A stretch of DNA of 64,000 nt from UBA1738 sp045538755 (lineage in GTDB: Bacteria; Bacillota; Clostridia; UBA1381): positions 1 to 64,000 of the forward strand of contig JAZQEC010000006.1 of assembly GCA_045538755.1 (NCBI GenBank). The letters are read 5' to 3'. A program made the position numbers and the translations under genes. Under the pieces are notes generated by a model that saw only the letters and a program-made list of their open reading frames with translations, did not search any database and was not told the origin of the DNA. This document shows, piece after piece, positions 41,642 through 50,536 of the stretch (positions within the stretch are counted from its first letter, which is position 1; each line of letters starts with the position of its first letter).

Positions 41642-42679
41642 TCAAATAATAGTCAAATCTTTACAAGATTTGGTAAGATTATGAACATTTTCACCAACCG
41701 AAATCACATCTTCAATGCGTACGCCGCCCCAACCTTCGATGTAAATACCCGGCTCAACCGTGATAACATTACCTTCCTTTAAAATTTCTTCGCTTTTTGG
41801 TGCAAACACAGGACGTTCGTGAATTTCGATACCAACACTGTGTCCAAGACTGTGCCCAAAATTTTTACCATAGCCGGCGTCTTTAATTATATCACGCGCC
41901 ACCTTGTCTATCTCGGAGCATTTTTTGCCTATTTCAACTGCAGAAATTGCAGCCTTTTGCGCTGCCAGCACGACGTCATAAACCTCACGCTGTCTTCCAG
42001 AGCATTTTCCCATAACCAATGTTCTTGTCATATCCGAGCAGTACCCGTCAAGCTTGCATCCGAAATCCATCGTCACAAAATCGCCTATGGCGATTACCTT
42101 ATCACTTGCAACTCCGTGCGGCATAGACGAACGAACTCCGCTTGCAACTATCGTTTCAAACGACGTCCCCGACGCTCCGTTTTTACGCATATAAAACTCC
42201 AGCATAAGCGCAACTTCACGTTCTGTCATTCCTGCGTGAATATGCTCTAAAACATAGGAATATGCGCTATCTGCAAGTGCTTCCGCTGCAGCGATTTTTT
42301 CTATTTCAAAGCTGTCCTTTATTCGTCTTAAGCCTGAAATTTTGTCCTGCATAGGAACAAGCTTTTTGCCGAACTTCTGATATTTTGCCAGTTCTGCGAC
42401 AGTGACAACACCTTCTTCAAAGCCAAATGTATCAACCTCGGTAAGGTCAGCAATTTTTTCAATACCCTCTGTTATATCCCGAATTTCAAAATCCTTTGCC
42501 TCGCTGCGTGCCTGCAGTGTGTAACGTGAATCGGTAACAAGGATTTGTCTGTATTTCGTTATGAAAATAATTGCATCTTCCGACGTAAAACCCGAATAAT
42601 AAAATATGTTCGGATACCCTGTCAAAATCACACCTTCATTTTCACCCAAAAGCGCTCTTAATTTATCTGTCCTTGTCAT
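41642..42679 (-). CDS. Xaa-Pro aminopeptidase / M24 peptidase
   Basis: 345 residues. A small N-terminal domain (1-120) precedes the pita-bread M24 domain. Metal ligands: Asp in MDFGCKLDGYCSDMTRT (two), His in GHSLGHSVGIEIHE, Glu in TVEPGIYI and RIEDV. It cleaves X-Pro bonds from peptides in the cytoplasm. It starts 17 bp inside aroQ, so the two are coupled, and efp follows. The functional link with EF-P, polyproline, is often noted but remains inference. Confidence 0.93.
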   Translation of the reverse strand: MTRTDKLRALLGENEGVILTGYPNIFYYSGFTSEDAIIFITKYRQILVTDSRYTLQARSEAKDFEIRDITEGIEKIADLTEVDTFGFEEGVVTVAELAKYQKFGKKLVPMQDKISGLRRIKDSFEIEKIAAAEALADSAYSYVLEHIHAGMTEREVALMLEFYMRKNGASGTSFETIVASGVRSSMPHGVASDKVIAIGDFVTMDFGCKLDGYCSDMTRTLVMGKCSGRQREVYDVVLAAQKAAISAVEIGKKCSEIDKVARDIIKDAGYGKNFGHSLGHSVGIEIHERPVFAPKSEEILKEGNVITVEPGIYIEGWGGVRIEDVISVGENVHNLTKSCKDLTII

Positions 42680-43100
42680 TTTCCAGATACTCCAATGCTA
42701 TATTATATCCATCAAAACCCTTGCCTGAAATCATCTTTACGCAGGCAGGTGCTGTGACCGATGTTCTCCTAAATTCCTCACGTTTTGAAATGTCGGAAAT
42801 ATGCACTTCCACACAAGGCGTTGTAACCGACTTTATCGCATCGTGAATTGCGTATGAGTAATGTGCATAAGCACCAGGATTCATTACTATTCCGTCATAA
42901 ACTCCCAATGTCTTTTGTATCTCTGTTACAATTTCGCCCTCAAAGTTACTTTGGAAAAAGCTCACCTCTACTCCAAGCTTTTGTGCAAATTCATATATAA
43001 ATTTACATAAATCGTCATAACTTTGGCTTCCGTACACCGACGGCTCACGTATTCCGAGCATATTTAAGTTCGGGCCGTTTATAATCAAGTATTTTCTCAT
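42663..43100 (-). CDS. aroQ: type II 3-dehydroquinate dehydratase
   Basis: 145 residues of the flavodoxin-like type II enzyme. IINGPNLNMLGIREPSVYG at the start contains the catalytic Tyr23 lid; FQSNFEGEIV, MNPGAYAHYSYAI (active His) and EVHISDISKREEFRR are conserved. It carries out the third step of the shikimate pathway. No other aro gene is in the window. Confidence 0.96.
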   Translation of the reverse strand: MRKYLIINGPNLNMLGIREPSVYGSQSYDDLCKFIYEFAQKLGVEVSFFQSNFEGEIVTEIQKTLGVYDGIVMNPGAYAHYSYAIHDAIKSVTTPCVEVHISDISKREEFRRTSVTAPACVKMISGKGFDGYNIALEYLENDKDR

Positions 43101-43117
43101 AGTATTTTCCCTTTATC

Positions 43118-44155
43118 TTAAAGTTTTTCAATCTCTTCCATAAGCGATGAAATTATGTCCTCTTCTTTAACCTTTTTAATAATTTCACCCTTTTTAAAGA
43201 TAAGACCTTCGCCGACACCTCCGGCAACTCCTATATCAGCTTCACGGGCTTCACCCGGACCGTTTACTGCACAGCCCATTACTGCAACCTTGATGTTTTT
43301 ATTAACATCTTTTAATCTTTTTTCCATTTCCTCTGCAATCGGAATCATATTTATTTTTGTTCTTCCGCAGGTTGGACAGGAAATAAGTTCTGCGCCCTGT
43401 TTTTTTAGTCCTAAAATTTTCAGTATTTCCTTTGCCGCATAGATTTCTTCAACAGGGTCTGCCGTCAGCGAAACACGCATTGTATTTCCTATTCCCTCTG
43501 ACAAAAGACTTCCTATCCCGACAGCAGACTTAATCATTCCGATATTCTGCGTTCCCGCTTCTGTAACTCCGATATGAAGTGGAATATCGTTCAGCTTATC
43601 AAACTTTCTGTATGCAGAAATCATTGTTGGCACATCTGAAACCTTTATCGAAACCAGAACATCAAAGAAATTCAGGTCATCTAAAATTTCCACATGGCGA
43701 AGTGCACTTTCAACAAGTGCATCTGCAGTAGGCTTTTTGTACTTTTGTAAAATATCCTTTTCGAGTGAGCCGCCGTTTACACCGATTCTTATTGGAATAC
43801 CTCGTTCTCGGCAGGCATCAGCTACCTGTTTTACACGTTCTTTATCTCCGATATTTCCCGGATTTATTCTGACCTTATCTACACCATTTTTAATACATTC
43901 AAGTGCCAGACGGTAGTCAAAATGAATATCGCTTACAAGAGGAATGTTAATCTGTTTTTTGATCTCACCCACAGCCTTTGCCGCATCCATATCAAGTACG
44001 GCAACTCTTATTATCTCACAGCCCGCAGTTTCAAGGCGTTTTATCTGTTCAACTGTTTTTTCAACATCTTTAGTGTCTGTATTCGTCATTGACTGAATTG
44101 AAACAGGGTTTTTTCCACCAATTTTTACTCCGCCAACATTTACTGTTTTTTTCAT
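43118..44155 (-). CDS. ispG: 4-hydroxy-3-methylbut-2-enyl diphosphate synthase
   Basis: 345 residues. TIM-barrel start with VQSMTNTDT and DIHFDYRLAL, VRINPGNIG, and the C-terminal [4Fe-4S] cysteines in ISCPTCGRT and MGCAVNGPGE with a Glu ligand nearby. It makes HMBPP in the MEP isoprenoid pathway. It is last of the pyrH-to-ispG operon, with dxr two genes upstream, so two MEP steps are transcribed with uppS, which consumes isoprenoids. Confidence 0.97.
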   Translation of the reverse strand: MKKTVNVGGVKIGGKNPVSIQSMTNTDTKDVEKTVEQIKRLETAGCEIIRVAVLDMDAAKAVGEIKKQINIPLVSDIHFDYRLALECIKNGVDKVRINPGNIGDKERVKQVADACRERGIPIRIGVNGGSLEKDILQKYKKPTADALVESALRHVEILDDLNFFDVLVSIKVSDVPTMISAYRKFDKLNDIPLHIGVTEAGTQNIGMIKSAVGIGSLLSEGIGNTMRVSLTADPVEEIYAAKEILKILGLKKQGAELISCPTCGRTKINMIPIAEEMEKRLKDVNKNIKVAVMGCAVNGPGEAREADIGVAGGVGEGLIFKKGEIIKKVKEEDIISSLMEEIEKL

Positions 44156-44172
44156 ATTGTAACTTCCCTTCG

Positions 44173-45327
44173 TTAAGGTTTTATAAGTTTCAAAATATCA
44201 TTAAAGCATATAACTACCGCAAGCGCTAAAAGCAGCAAAAGTCCTATCGCATGGACAATCCCTTCTTTTTCAGCCGGTATAGGCTTTCCTCTTACTAATT
44301 CAATCAGCATAAAGAAGATTCTGCCGCCATCAAGTGCCGGAAGCGGTAAAAGATTGAATATTCCAAGATTCACCGAAAGCATTGCCACAATAAAAAGTAC
44401 GTTTACGGAGCTTGTTTTTACTGAGCCAGAGTTTACTGCCTCACCCACAACACTTGCAACTCCTACTGGCCCTGAAACATTATCAAGTCCCGTTTTCCCT
44501 GTAATCATTTCACCAAGCGCTGCATAAATGCTTCTTGCAATATATGACGTGTAATTCCAGGCTTGCGGCAAAATATTTGCAATCGTCACGTCCATTTCAA
44601 GTGCCTTAAATCCTATAATATACCGTGTTGCTGTATATGTTTTTCCGATATACTCTTCAGGTATCGGTTCTTCATATTCAACTGTTTTAACTTCCTCTAC
44701 GCCATTAATTGTGTCAGAATATTTTGCCGAGTTTTCACCGTAAGTTATTTTTGTTATATCCAATGACGGTTTTAAATTGAACTTAAATTTCTCGCCGTTT
44801 CTTTTCACCGTCAGTTCAAATTCAGTGTCCTCTTCAAAATCATCGGTATAAAGAGCAATATCGTTATAAAATCCTATTTTATGCCCATTTATCGCAACAA
44901 TTTTATCGCCGGGCAAAACTCCCGCCTCAGCAAGGTAAGAACGGCTGTCCACTTCTCCCACCGTATTTGAAGCAAAAGTCCCCATCATTCCAACTATAAC
45001 AGCAAATACTAAAAACCCGAGAATTAAGTTAAATATCGCACCTGCTGAAACAACTAAAAATCGTTTCCACAGCTTTTGATTTGAAAACGCAGACGGAGAA
45101 TCGCTTGCATCGTCTTCGCCCTCAAGCTTACAGTAGCCTCCTATCGGAAAAATGCGGACCGAGTAAAGAGTTTCCTTTCCCTGCTTTTTAAAAATTGCCG
45201 GACCCATACCTATGGCAAATTCAAGTACATTAACTCCTACTGACTTCGCCATTATAAAATGACCGAATTCGTGCAGAGTTATCATCACAAGAAAAATTAA
45301 AATCGTTACAACTGTTGTAACCAACAT
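44173..45327 (-). CDS. rseP: RIP metalloprotease RseP (site-2 protease)
   Basis: 384 residues. The N-terminal membrane helix holds HEFGHF with the zinc His pair and Glu; NLLPLPALDGGR supplies the third ligand Asp. About four membrane helices flank one PDZ domain (about 115-190, with AGVLPGDKIVAINGH). It cuts membrane-bound regulators such as anti-sigma factors. Its place after dxr and before ispG is conserved. The substrate is unknown. Confidence 0.96.
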   Translation of the reverse strand: MLVTTVVTILIFLVMITLHEFGHFIMAKSVGVNVLEFAIGMGPAIFKKQGKETLYSVRIFPIGGYCKLEGEDDASDSPSAFSNQKLWKRFLVVSAGAIFNLILGFLVFAVIVGMMGTFASNTVGEVDSRSYLAEAGVLPGDKIVAINGHKIGFYNDIALYTDDFEEDTEFELTVKRNGEKFKFNLKPSLDITKITYGENSAKYSDTINGVEEVKTVEYEEPIPEEYIGKTYTATRYIIGFKALEMDVTIANILPQAWNYTSYIARSIYAALGEMITGKTGLDNVSGPVGVASVVGEAVNSGSVKTSSVNVLFIVAMLSVNLGIFNLLPLPALDGGRIFFMLIELVRGKPIPAEKEGIVHAIGLLLLLALAVVICFNDILKLIKP

Positions 45328-45330
45328 ATA

Positions 45331-46482
45331 TCAACTCCTCGAATATACTACCTCTCGTGCAAATTTGTCCGCTGCCAAAATTTCTTCCACAGACGGATTT
45401 TGTATATTTTTCACCTTATCCATCGCCGCTTTTATAGATTCTGCGATATCAAGGTAGCCAATCTTTCCCTTTAAAAACAATTCAACTGCCGCTTCATCAC
45501 TGCTATTGAAAACCGTCGGCAAAATCCCACCTTCTCTTCCTGCCTTTTTGGCAAGTTCGAGTGCAAAAAATGTGTCTGTATCCGGCTTTGCAAATGTTAA
45601 ATCAGGGTATTTTGCAAAATCAAGTTCATTACCTGTCATTGGGAGTCTGTCAGGATATGTGAGTGCATACTGAATCGGCAATTTCATATCAGGTGTACCG
45701 AGTTGGGCAATAACTGCATTATCCTCATACATCACAGCAGAATGAAGCACACTCTGACGATGCACTAACACTTCAATTTGGTCAATATCAACATCAAAGA
45801 GCCACTTCGCTTCAATAACCTCAAGTCCCTTATTTACAAGGGTTGATGAGTCAATCGTTACCTTGGCACCCATATCCCAGTTTGGGTGTTTAAGAGCCTG
45901 CTCTGGTGTCATATCACGAAGTTCGTCTTTTGTCTTGCCAAAAAACGGACCGCCGGAAGCTGTCAAGATTATCTTTTTTATCTTTTTAGGATTTCCCTGA
46001 AGTGACTGAAATATCGCAGAATGCTCGCTGTCAACCGGCAAAAGCTTGACATTATTTTCTTTTGCAAGGCGTGTCACAATGTGTCCGCCTGTAACAAGTG
46101 TTTCCTTATTCGCAAGCGCAATATTTTTGCCTGCCTTTATTGCCTCAATAGTCGGCAAAAGTCCTGAAATTCCCACAACGGCAGTAACCACAATATCAGC
46201 CTTAGGAAAGGTCGCAACTTCTATAAGTCCTGCTTCTCCCGAAACAACTTTAGTGTTGGTATCAGATATTTTTACCTTAAACTCCTCTGCCTTTTTTTCA
46301 TCAATAACGCAAACAAGCTCCGGCTTAAATTCCCGAACTTGTTCTTCCAAAAGCTCAATGTTAGAATATGCCGACATTGCGTGTACTTTGATACCTTTAT
46401 AAACTCTTGCCACATCAAGAGTCTGCGTACCTATTGAGCCGGTACTTCCCAATATTGATATATTATGTTCAAAATTCATCAT
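45331..46482 (-). CDS. dxr: 1-deoxy-D-xylulose 5-phosphate reductoisomerase
   Basis: 383 residues from the ATG at 46482; nearby in-frame ATGs leave the start uncertain by a few codons. Motifs: ILGSTGSIGTQTLDV for NADPH binding, PVDSEHSAIFQ and ASGGPFFG for metal and substrate, and KVTIDSSTLVNKGLEVIEA. It performs the first committed MEP step. It ends 3 nt before rseP. Confidence 0.96.
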   Translation of the reverse strand: MMNFEHNISILGSTGSIGTQTLDVARVYKGIKVHAMSAYSNIELLEEQVREFKPELVCVIDEKKAEEFKVKISDTNTKVVSGEAGLIEVATFPKADIVVTAVVGISGLLPTIEAIKAGKNIALANKETLVTGGHIVTRLAKENNVKLLPVDSEHSAIFQSLQGNPKKIKKIILTASGGPFFGKTKDELRDMTPEQALKHPNWDMGAKVTIDSSTLVNKGLEVIEAKWLFDVDIDQIEVLVHRQSVLHSAVMYEDNAVIAQLGTPDMKLPIQYALTYPDRLPMTGNELDFAKYPDLTFAKPDTDTFFALELAKKAGREGGILPTVFNSSDEAAVELFLKGKIGYLDIAESIKAAMDKVKNIQNPSVEEILAADKFAREVVYSRS

Positions 46483-46524
46483 TATTACCATTCCTGTTCA
46501 TAAGTAAAAGAAATTAATTTTACA

Positions 46525-47319
46525 TTACAGTACAAAATACATCATTGCATAATAGACAAACGGTGTAACAAAAAGTACACTATCAAAACGATCTAAAAGT
46601 CCACCGTGTCCCGGAAGAATTGAGCCATAGTCCTTTTTATTAAAATCTCTTTTTATGCACGATGCAATCAAATCTCCGACCTGCGAAATTATTGAACCCA
46701 AAAATCCGATAATTCCGAATTTTATTATTACCGGCACAATCGGCATTCCGCCTGCTAAAGCCATACACATTATTATTATAAACGCTGCACCGCCCAAAGT
46801 AGCCAGTAATATTCCTCCTATCGCACCCTCAACAGTCTTTTTAGGGCTTATTGTAGGAACAAGCTTGTGTTTTCCTAAAAATGTACCTGTAAAATATGCA
46901 CCTGTATCAGTAAGCCATGCACAGATAAACGGAAGTATCACTATGTATTGGTCAACTTTCTTACGAATCATAATAAGTGATAGCATACAAACCGAAATAA
47001 ACAAAGTTATACCTGCCGATGCTAAAACCTCACGCGAATGCACTTTAGAGTGAAGCAGTACCATCGTTACCATATAAAGCGCTATTGCGGCGTAAATGGC
47101 AAACAACATCTTGCCAAATATAAATCCTGCACATAGTATAATTGCAGCACAAAATCCTGTGACTTTTAGCTTTTTGTCAGCTTCCATCGCACCGTACACT
47201 TCATACAGCATTCCCATTACCAAAAGAGAAACTGCTATATACAGCACATAATGGTGCGAAAAAATTATTGCAGTAAAAACTACAAGACCTATTAATGCAG
47301 TAATTATTCTTTTTAACAT
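46525..47319 (-). CDS. cdsA: phosphatidate cytidylyltransferase
   Basis: 264 residues with about eight membrane helices. The CdsA signature occurs near the C-terminus: SQVGDLIASCIKRDFNKKDYG followed by LPGHGGLLDRFDSVLF. It makes CDP-diacylglycerol, the branch point of phospholipid synthesis. It lies between uppS and dxr. Confidence 0.96.
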   Translation of the reverse strand: MLKRIITALIGLVVFTAIIFSHHYVLYIAVSLLVMGMLYEVYGAMEADKKLKVTGFCAAIILCAGFIFGKMLFAIYAAIALYMVTMVLLHSKVHSREVLASAGITLFISVCMLSLIMIRKKVDQYIVILPFICAWLTDTGAYFTGTFLGKHKLVPTISPKKTVEGAIGGILLATLGGAAFIIIMCMALAGGMPIVPVIIKFGIIGFLGSIISQVGDLIASCIKRDFNKKDYGSILPGHGGLLDRFDSVLFVTPFVYYAMMYFVL

Positions 47320-47368
47320 ATCCTAATTCTTCCTTTCCTATTCACCAGTATGGTTACTTATAAGCACT

Positions 47369-48109
47369 TCATACTCCGCCGTATCTTCTGTTTCTGCTCT
47401 GGTATGCAATTATCGCTTCATACAGGTCTTTTACAGAAAAATCTGGCCACAGCCTTTTTGTAAAATAGAATTCTGAATACGATGCCTGCCACATCATAAA
47501 GTTGGACAATCTCTGCTCGTTACTTGTTCTTATAATAAAATCAGGATCAGGCTGACCTGCTGTATATAAATTTTCCGAAATCATATCCTGAGAAATTTCA
47601 TCAAGCTTGCATTCTCCGTCCAAAACCTTTTGGCACGCCTTCTTTGCTGCACGTACAATTTCTTCACGTCCGCCATAGTTTAAGGCTATATTCATTACAA
47701 TTCCTGTATTGTCTTTTGTAAAGTTTTCAGTTTTTAAAATCTGCTCACGCATTTCTTCTGAAAGCTCATCCCTCGAACCAATCGCACGGATTACAACATT
47801 TTCACCTGCCAAAGTACGTTCTGCATCCTTTAGATAGCTCATTAAAAGATTCATAAGAAAATCGACTTCTTCTTTAGGCCTTTTCCAGTTTTCAGTTGAA
47901 AATGCATACACGGTTATATACTTTATTCCCATTTTATTACATTCTGTAACAATCTTCTTTAAAGTATCCGCTCCTGCCTGATGTCCTGCACTTCTCGGAA
48001 GACCTCTTTTTTTCGCCCATCTTCCGTTTCCGTCCATTATCACACCTATATGCACCGGCAGATTGTTATAGTCAATTTCCTGTTTCGGGGTTCTTTTCTT
48101 AAAAAACAT
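47369..48109 (-). CDS. uppS: isoprenyl transferase (undecaprenyl diphosphate synthase)
   Basis: 246 residues. GVIMDGNGRWAKKRGLPR carries the catalytic Asp and phosphate-binding Arg; YAFSTENWKRP and RTSNEQRLSNFMMWQASYSE are family signatures. It condenses isopentenyl units to the C55 carrier for peptidoglycan. A long palindrome lies between it and frr. Confidence 0.96.
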   Translation of the reverse strand: MFFKKRTPKQEIDYNNLPVHIGVIMDGNGRWAKKRGLPRSAGHQAGADTLKKIVTECNKMGIKYITVYAFSTENWKRPKEEVDFLMNLLMSYLKDAERTLAGENVVIRAIGSRDELSEEMREQILKTENFTKDNTGIVMNIALNYGGREEIVRAAKKACQKVLDGECKLDEISQDMISENLYTAGQPDPDFIIRTSNEQRLSNFMMWQASYSEFYFTKRLWPDFSVKDLYEAIIAYQSRNRRYGGV

Positions 48110-48134
48110 ATAAACTACCTCATTATAGTATTAC

Positions 48135-48224
48135 AGGCTGCCTACACGTCCAAAATACACCCAAAATCCACAAATGGAAGTCCCATTTAGGATTTTGGGC
48201 AATCTCTACTTATGCAGACAGCCT
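48135..48224. repeat. 90-bp imperfect palindrome between frr and uppS
   Basis: Outer arms AGGCTG/CAGCCT (48135-48140, 48219-48224) enclose CCCAAAATCC/GGATTTTGGG (48160-48169, 48190-48199), which enclose AAATGG/CCATTT. No T run follows on either strand, so it is not a simple terminator. It may be a small mobile repeat or a processing or regulatory RNA structure. Confidence 0.7.
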
Positions 48225-48233
48225 AATTCATAA

Positions 48234-48785
48234 TCAAACCTCAAGAATTTCCTTCTCTTTAGCCGCTGTAATATCATCAATCTCCTTGATATATTTATCA
48301 GTAAGAGCCTGAATATCTTTTTCAATTCCCTTTAAATCGTCCTCTGTAATTTCAGATGCTTTCTGTTTTTTCTTATAATCGTCCATAGCATCGCGGCGTG
48401 CATTTCGCACCTGCACCTTAGCTTCTTCAGAATACTTTTTAACATTCTTAACAAGCTCTTTTCTTCTCTCCTCTGTAAGCGGCGGGAAGTTCAAACGGAT
48501 AACCTTTCCGTCATTCTGCGGAGCAATTCCGATATCTGACTTATTAATAGCCTTTTCAATTTCTGATAAGACTGACTGGTCCCAAGGCTGAATTACAAGC
48601 ATTCTCGGTTCCGGTGTTGATATTGATCCTATCTGTGCAATAGGAGTCATTGCGCCATAATACTCAACTGCAATTTTATCAAGAACCGATGCGTTTGCTC
48701 TGCCGGCTCTTATAGTCTTTAATTCTGAGTGAAAGCCCTCCACTCTTTTATTCATTCTTTCTTCAACTTCAGGATATTTTCCCAT
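48234..48785 (-). CDS. frr: ribosome recycling factor
   Basis: 183 residues, the standard length. The long three-helix bundle includes the N-terminal HSELKTIRAGRANASVLDKI and the C-terminal VRNARRDAMDDYKKKQK. It splits post-termination ribosomes with EF-G. It follows pyrH by 70 nt. Confidence 0.97.
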   Translation of the reverse strand: MGKYPEVEERMNKRVEGFHSELKTIRAGRANASVLDKIAVEYYGAMTPIAQIGSISTPEPRMLVIQPWDQSVLSEIEKAINKSDIGIAPQNDGKVIRLNFPPLTEERRKELVKNVKKYSEEAKVQVRNARRDAMDDYKKKQKASEITEDDLKGIEKDIQALTDKYIKEIDDITAAKEKEILEV

Positions 48786-48855
48786 AATCTCACTTACCTT
48801 TCTTTAATAAATCATGTATGAAAAGGGTTTTTACCCATTTTATCTTTTCCTGTTT

Positions 48856-49575
48856 TTATCTTTTTCCGTCTTTTGTTACAAGTGTACCGATTTTTTCGCC
48901 CCGAACCGCTCTTACAATATTTTCCGGATCATCAAGACCAAATACTAAAATCGGCATATCATTGTCACGGCACATCGAAGCCGCTGTTGAATCCATAACG
49001 CCAAGTTCTTTTGAAAGTATATCATTAAAAGAAAGCGCATCAAACTTTTTAGCATCAGGATTTATGTTTGGGTCGGAGTCATAAACTGCGTCAACTTTTT
49101 TTGCCAGAAGAATTACCTCTGCATCTGTTTCAATAGCACGAAGTGCTGCTGTTGTATCTGTTGACATAAACGGACTTCCCGTTCCTGCACCAAAAATTAC
49201 AACTCTGCCTTTTTCCAAGTGACGTGTAGCTTTTAATCGGATATACGGCTCAGCAATCTGTCTCATTTCAATGGCTGTTTGAACACGAGTGTCCACTCCG
49301 CAATTTTCAAGTTCTGAACAAAGTCCTAAAGCATTTATACAAGTTGCAAGCATTCCCATATGGTCTGCTCTTGTTCTGTCCATTCCGCCGCCGCTTCTGC
49401 CGCGCCAGATGTTTCCGCCGCCAACCACGATAGATACTTTAACACCCATATCCACTACTTTTTTAATATTTTCACAGATACTGCGCATAGTTGGCACATC
49501 AAGACCATAGCCTTTTTCTCCTGCCAATGCTTCTCCAGATACCTTTATTAATACTTTTTTATATTTGGCACTCAT
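48856..49575 (-). CDS. pyrH: UMP kinase
   Basis: 239 residues from ATG at 49575, seven nt after GGAGG. KVSGEALAGEKGYG and VVGGGNIWRGR near the start, and GTGSPFMSTDTTAALRA in the uridylate site, identify the bacterial UMP kinase of the amino acid kinase fold. Its usual neighbours rpsB and tsf are absent upstream, where folD lies instead. It heads the pyrH-to-ispG operon with its own promoter. Confidence 0.96.
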   Translation of the reverse strand: MSAKYKKVLIKVSGEALAGEKGYGLDVPTMRSICENIKKVVDMGVKVSIVVGGGNIWRGRSGGGMDRTRADHMGMLATCINALGLCSELENCGVDTRVQTAIEMRQIAEPYIRLKATRHLEKGRVVIFGAGTGSPFMSTDTTAALRAIETDAEVILLAKKVDAVYDSDPNINPDAKKFDALSFNDILSKELGVMDSTAASMCRDNDMPILVFGLDDPENIVRAVRGEKIGTLVTKDGKR

Positions 49576-49606
49576 AGCCGTTCCTCCGTATATATTCATT
49601 TTTACT

Positions 49607-49635
49607 ATTATATCACTAATTTCTTCCTGTTGCAA
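49607..49635 (-). promoter_or_regulatory. promoter of the pyrH operon
   Basis: On the minus strand TTGCAA (49635-49630), 17-nt spacer, TATAAT (49612-49607) with AGTGA before the -10. Confidence 0.85.
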
Positions 49636-49681
49636 TCTTTTTTTAACTATTTACTTCTTATTCAACATTTGTAGCATTCAT

Positions 49682-50536
49682 TCATTTATCTTCTTTATTA
49701 ATCACTGCCGCTTTTAGTGTATTTTTCATAAGCATTGCTATCGTCATAGGTCCTACTCCGCCGGGAACAGGAGTTATGCTTGATGCCACCTTTTCGGCCG
49801 TTTCAAACTCAACGTCGCCAACAAGCTTTTTATCCGCAAGGCGATTTATGCCCACATCAATTACAACCGCACCTTCCTTTATCATATCGCCTGTTACAAA
49901 GTTCGGTATTCCGACAGCAACAACTAAGATATCTGCACGTTTTGTAACCTCTTTTAAGTCTTTCGTACGTGAATGGCATACGGTAACAGTTCCGTTCTTA
50001 TGCAGAAGAAGCATAGACATCGGTTTTCCTACAATATTGCTTCTTCCAACAACCACGCATTCCTTGCCTGTTATATCAATTCCGCTTTCAGCTATAAGCT
50101 CCATAACACCAGCAGGCGTACATGGCACAAAATCAAAATTACCAACCATAATTTTGCCGACATTTACAGGATGGAACGCATCAACGTCTTTTTTAGGGTT
50201 TATGCGATTTATTACCTTTTCCTCATCAATTCCCTTAGGAAGCGGAAGCTGGACAAGTATTCCAGATATTTTAGTGTCGCTGTTTAATTTGTCAATCAAA
50301 GAAAGAAGCTCCTCTTCCTTTGTGTCTGCAGGAAGCGCATATTCTTCCGACAAAATTCCGATTTCCTCACAAGCTTTTTTCTTGTTATTAACATAAACTC
50401 TGCTTGCAGGGTCATCGCCGACTATGATAACAGCAAGCCCCGGCATAATTCCATTTTTTTTAAGATTATCTGCCTCGCTTTTGAGTTCTGCCTTTATTCT
50501 TGCCGATACTTCTTTTCCGTTTAAGATTTTTGCCAT
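49682..50536 (-). CDS. folD: bifunctional methylenetetrahydrofolate dehydrogenase/cyclohydrolase
   Basis: 284 residues. SRVYVNNKKKACEEIGI carries the Tyr-Lys pair of the active site; VQLPLPKGIDEEKVI and VVGRSNIVGKPMSMLL identify the N-terminal and NADP domains; PVPGGVGPMTIAML closes the fold. It interconverts one-carbon folates. ATG follows AGGAGAA. The first 71 bp are also read in another frame as the C-terminus of the upstream YgiQ gene. Confidence 0.96.
   Translation of the reverse strand: MAKILNGKEVSARIKAELKSEADNLKKNGIMPGLAVIIVGDDPASRVYVNNKKKACEEIGILSEEYALPADTKEEELLSLIDKLNSDTKISGILVQLPLPKGIDEEKVINRINPKKDVDAFHPVNVGKIMVGNFDFVPCTPAGVMELIAESGIDITGKECVVVGRSNIVGKPMSMLLLHKNGTVTVCHSRTKDLKEVTKRADILVVAVGIPNFVTGDMIKEGAVVIDVGINRLADKKLVGDVEFETAEKVASSITPVPGGVGPMTIAMLMKNTLKAAVINKEDK

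Noticed and set aside
48786..48855. Terminator between pyrH and frr
   Set aside because: GGGT-AAAA-ACCC followed by TTTT is only four base pairs, too weak to call within a conserved operon.
49776..50396. Plus-strand frame of 206 codons opposite folD
   Set aside because: Shadow of folD; composition is Ser/Ile/Thr-rich without any motif or start signal.
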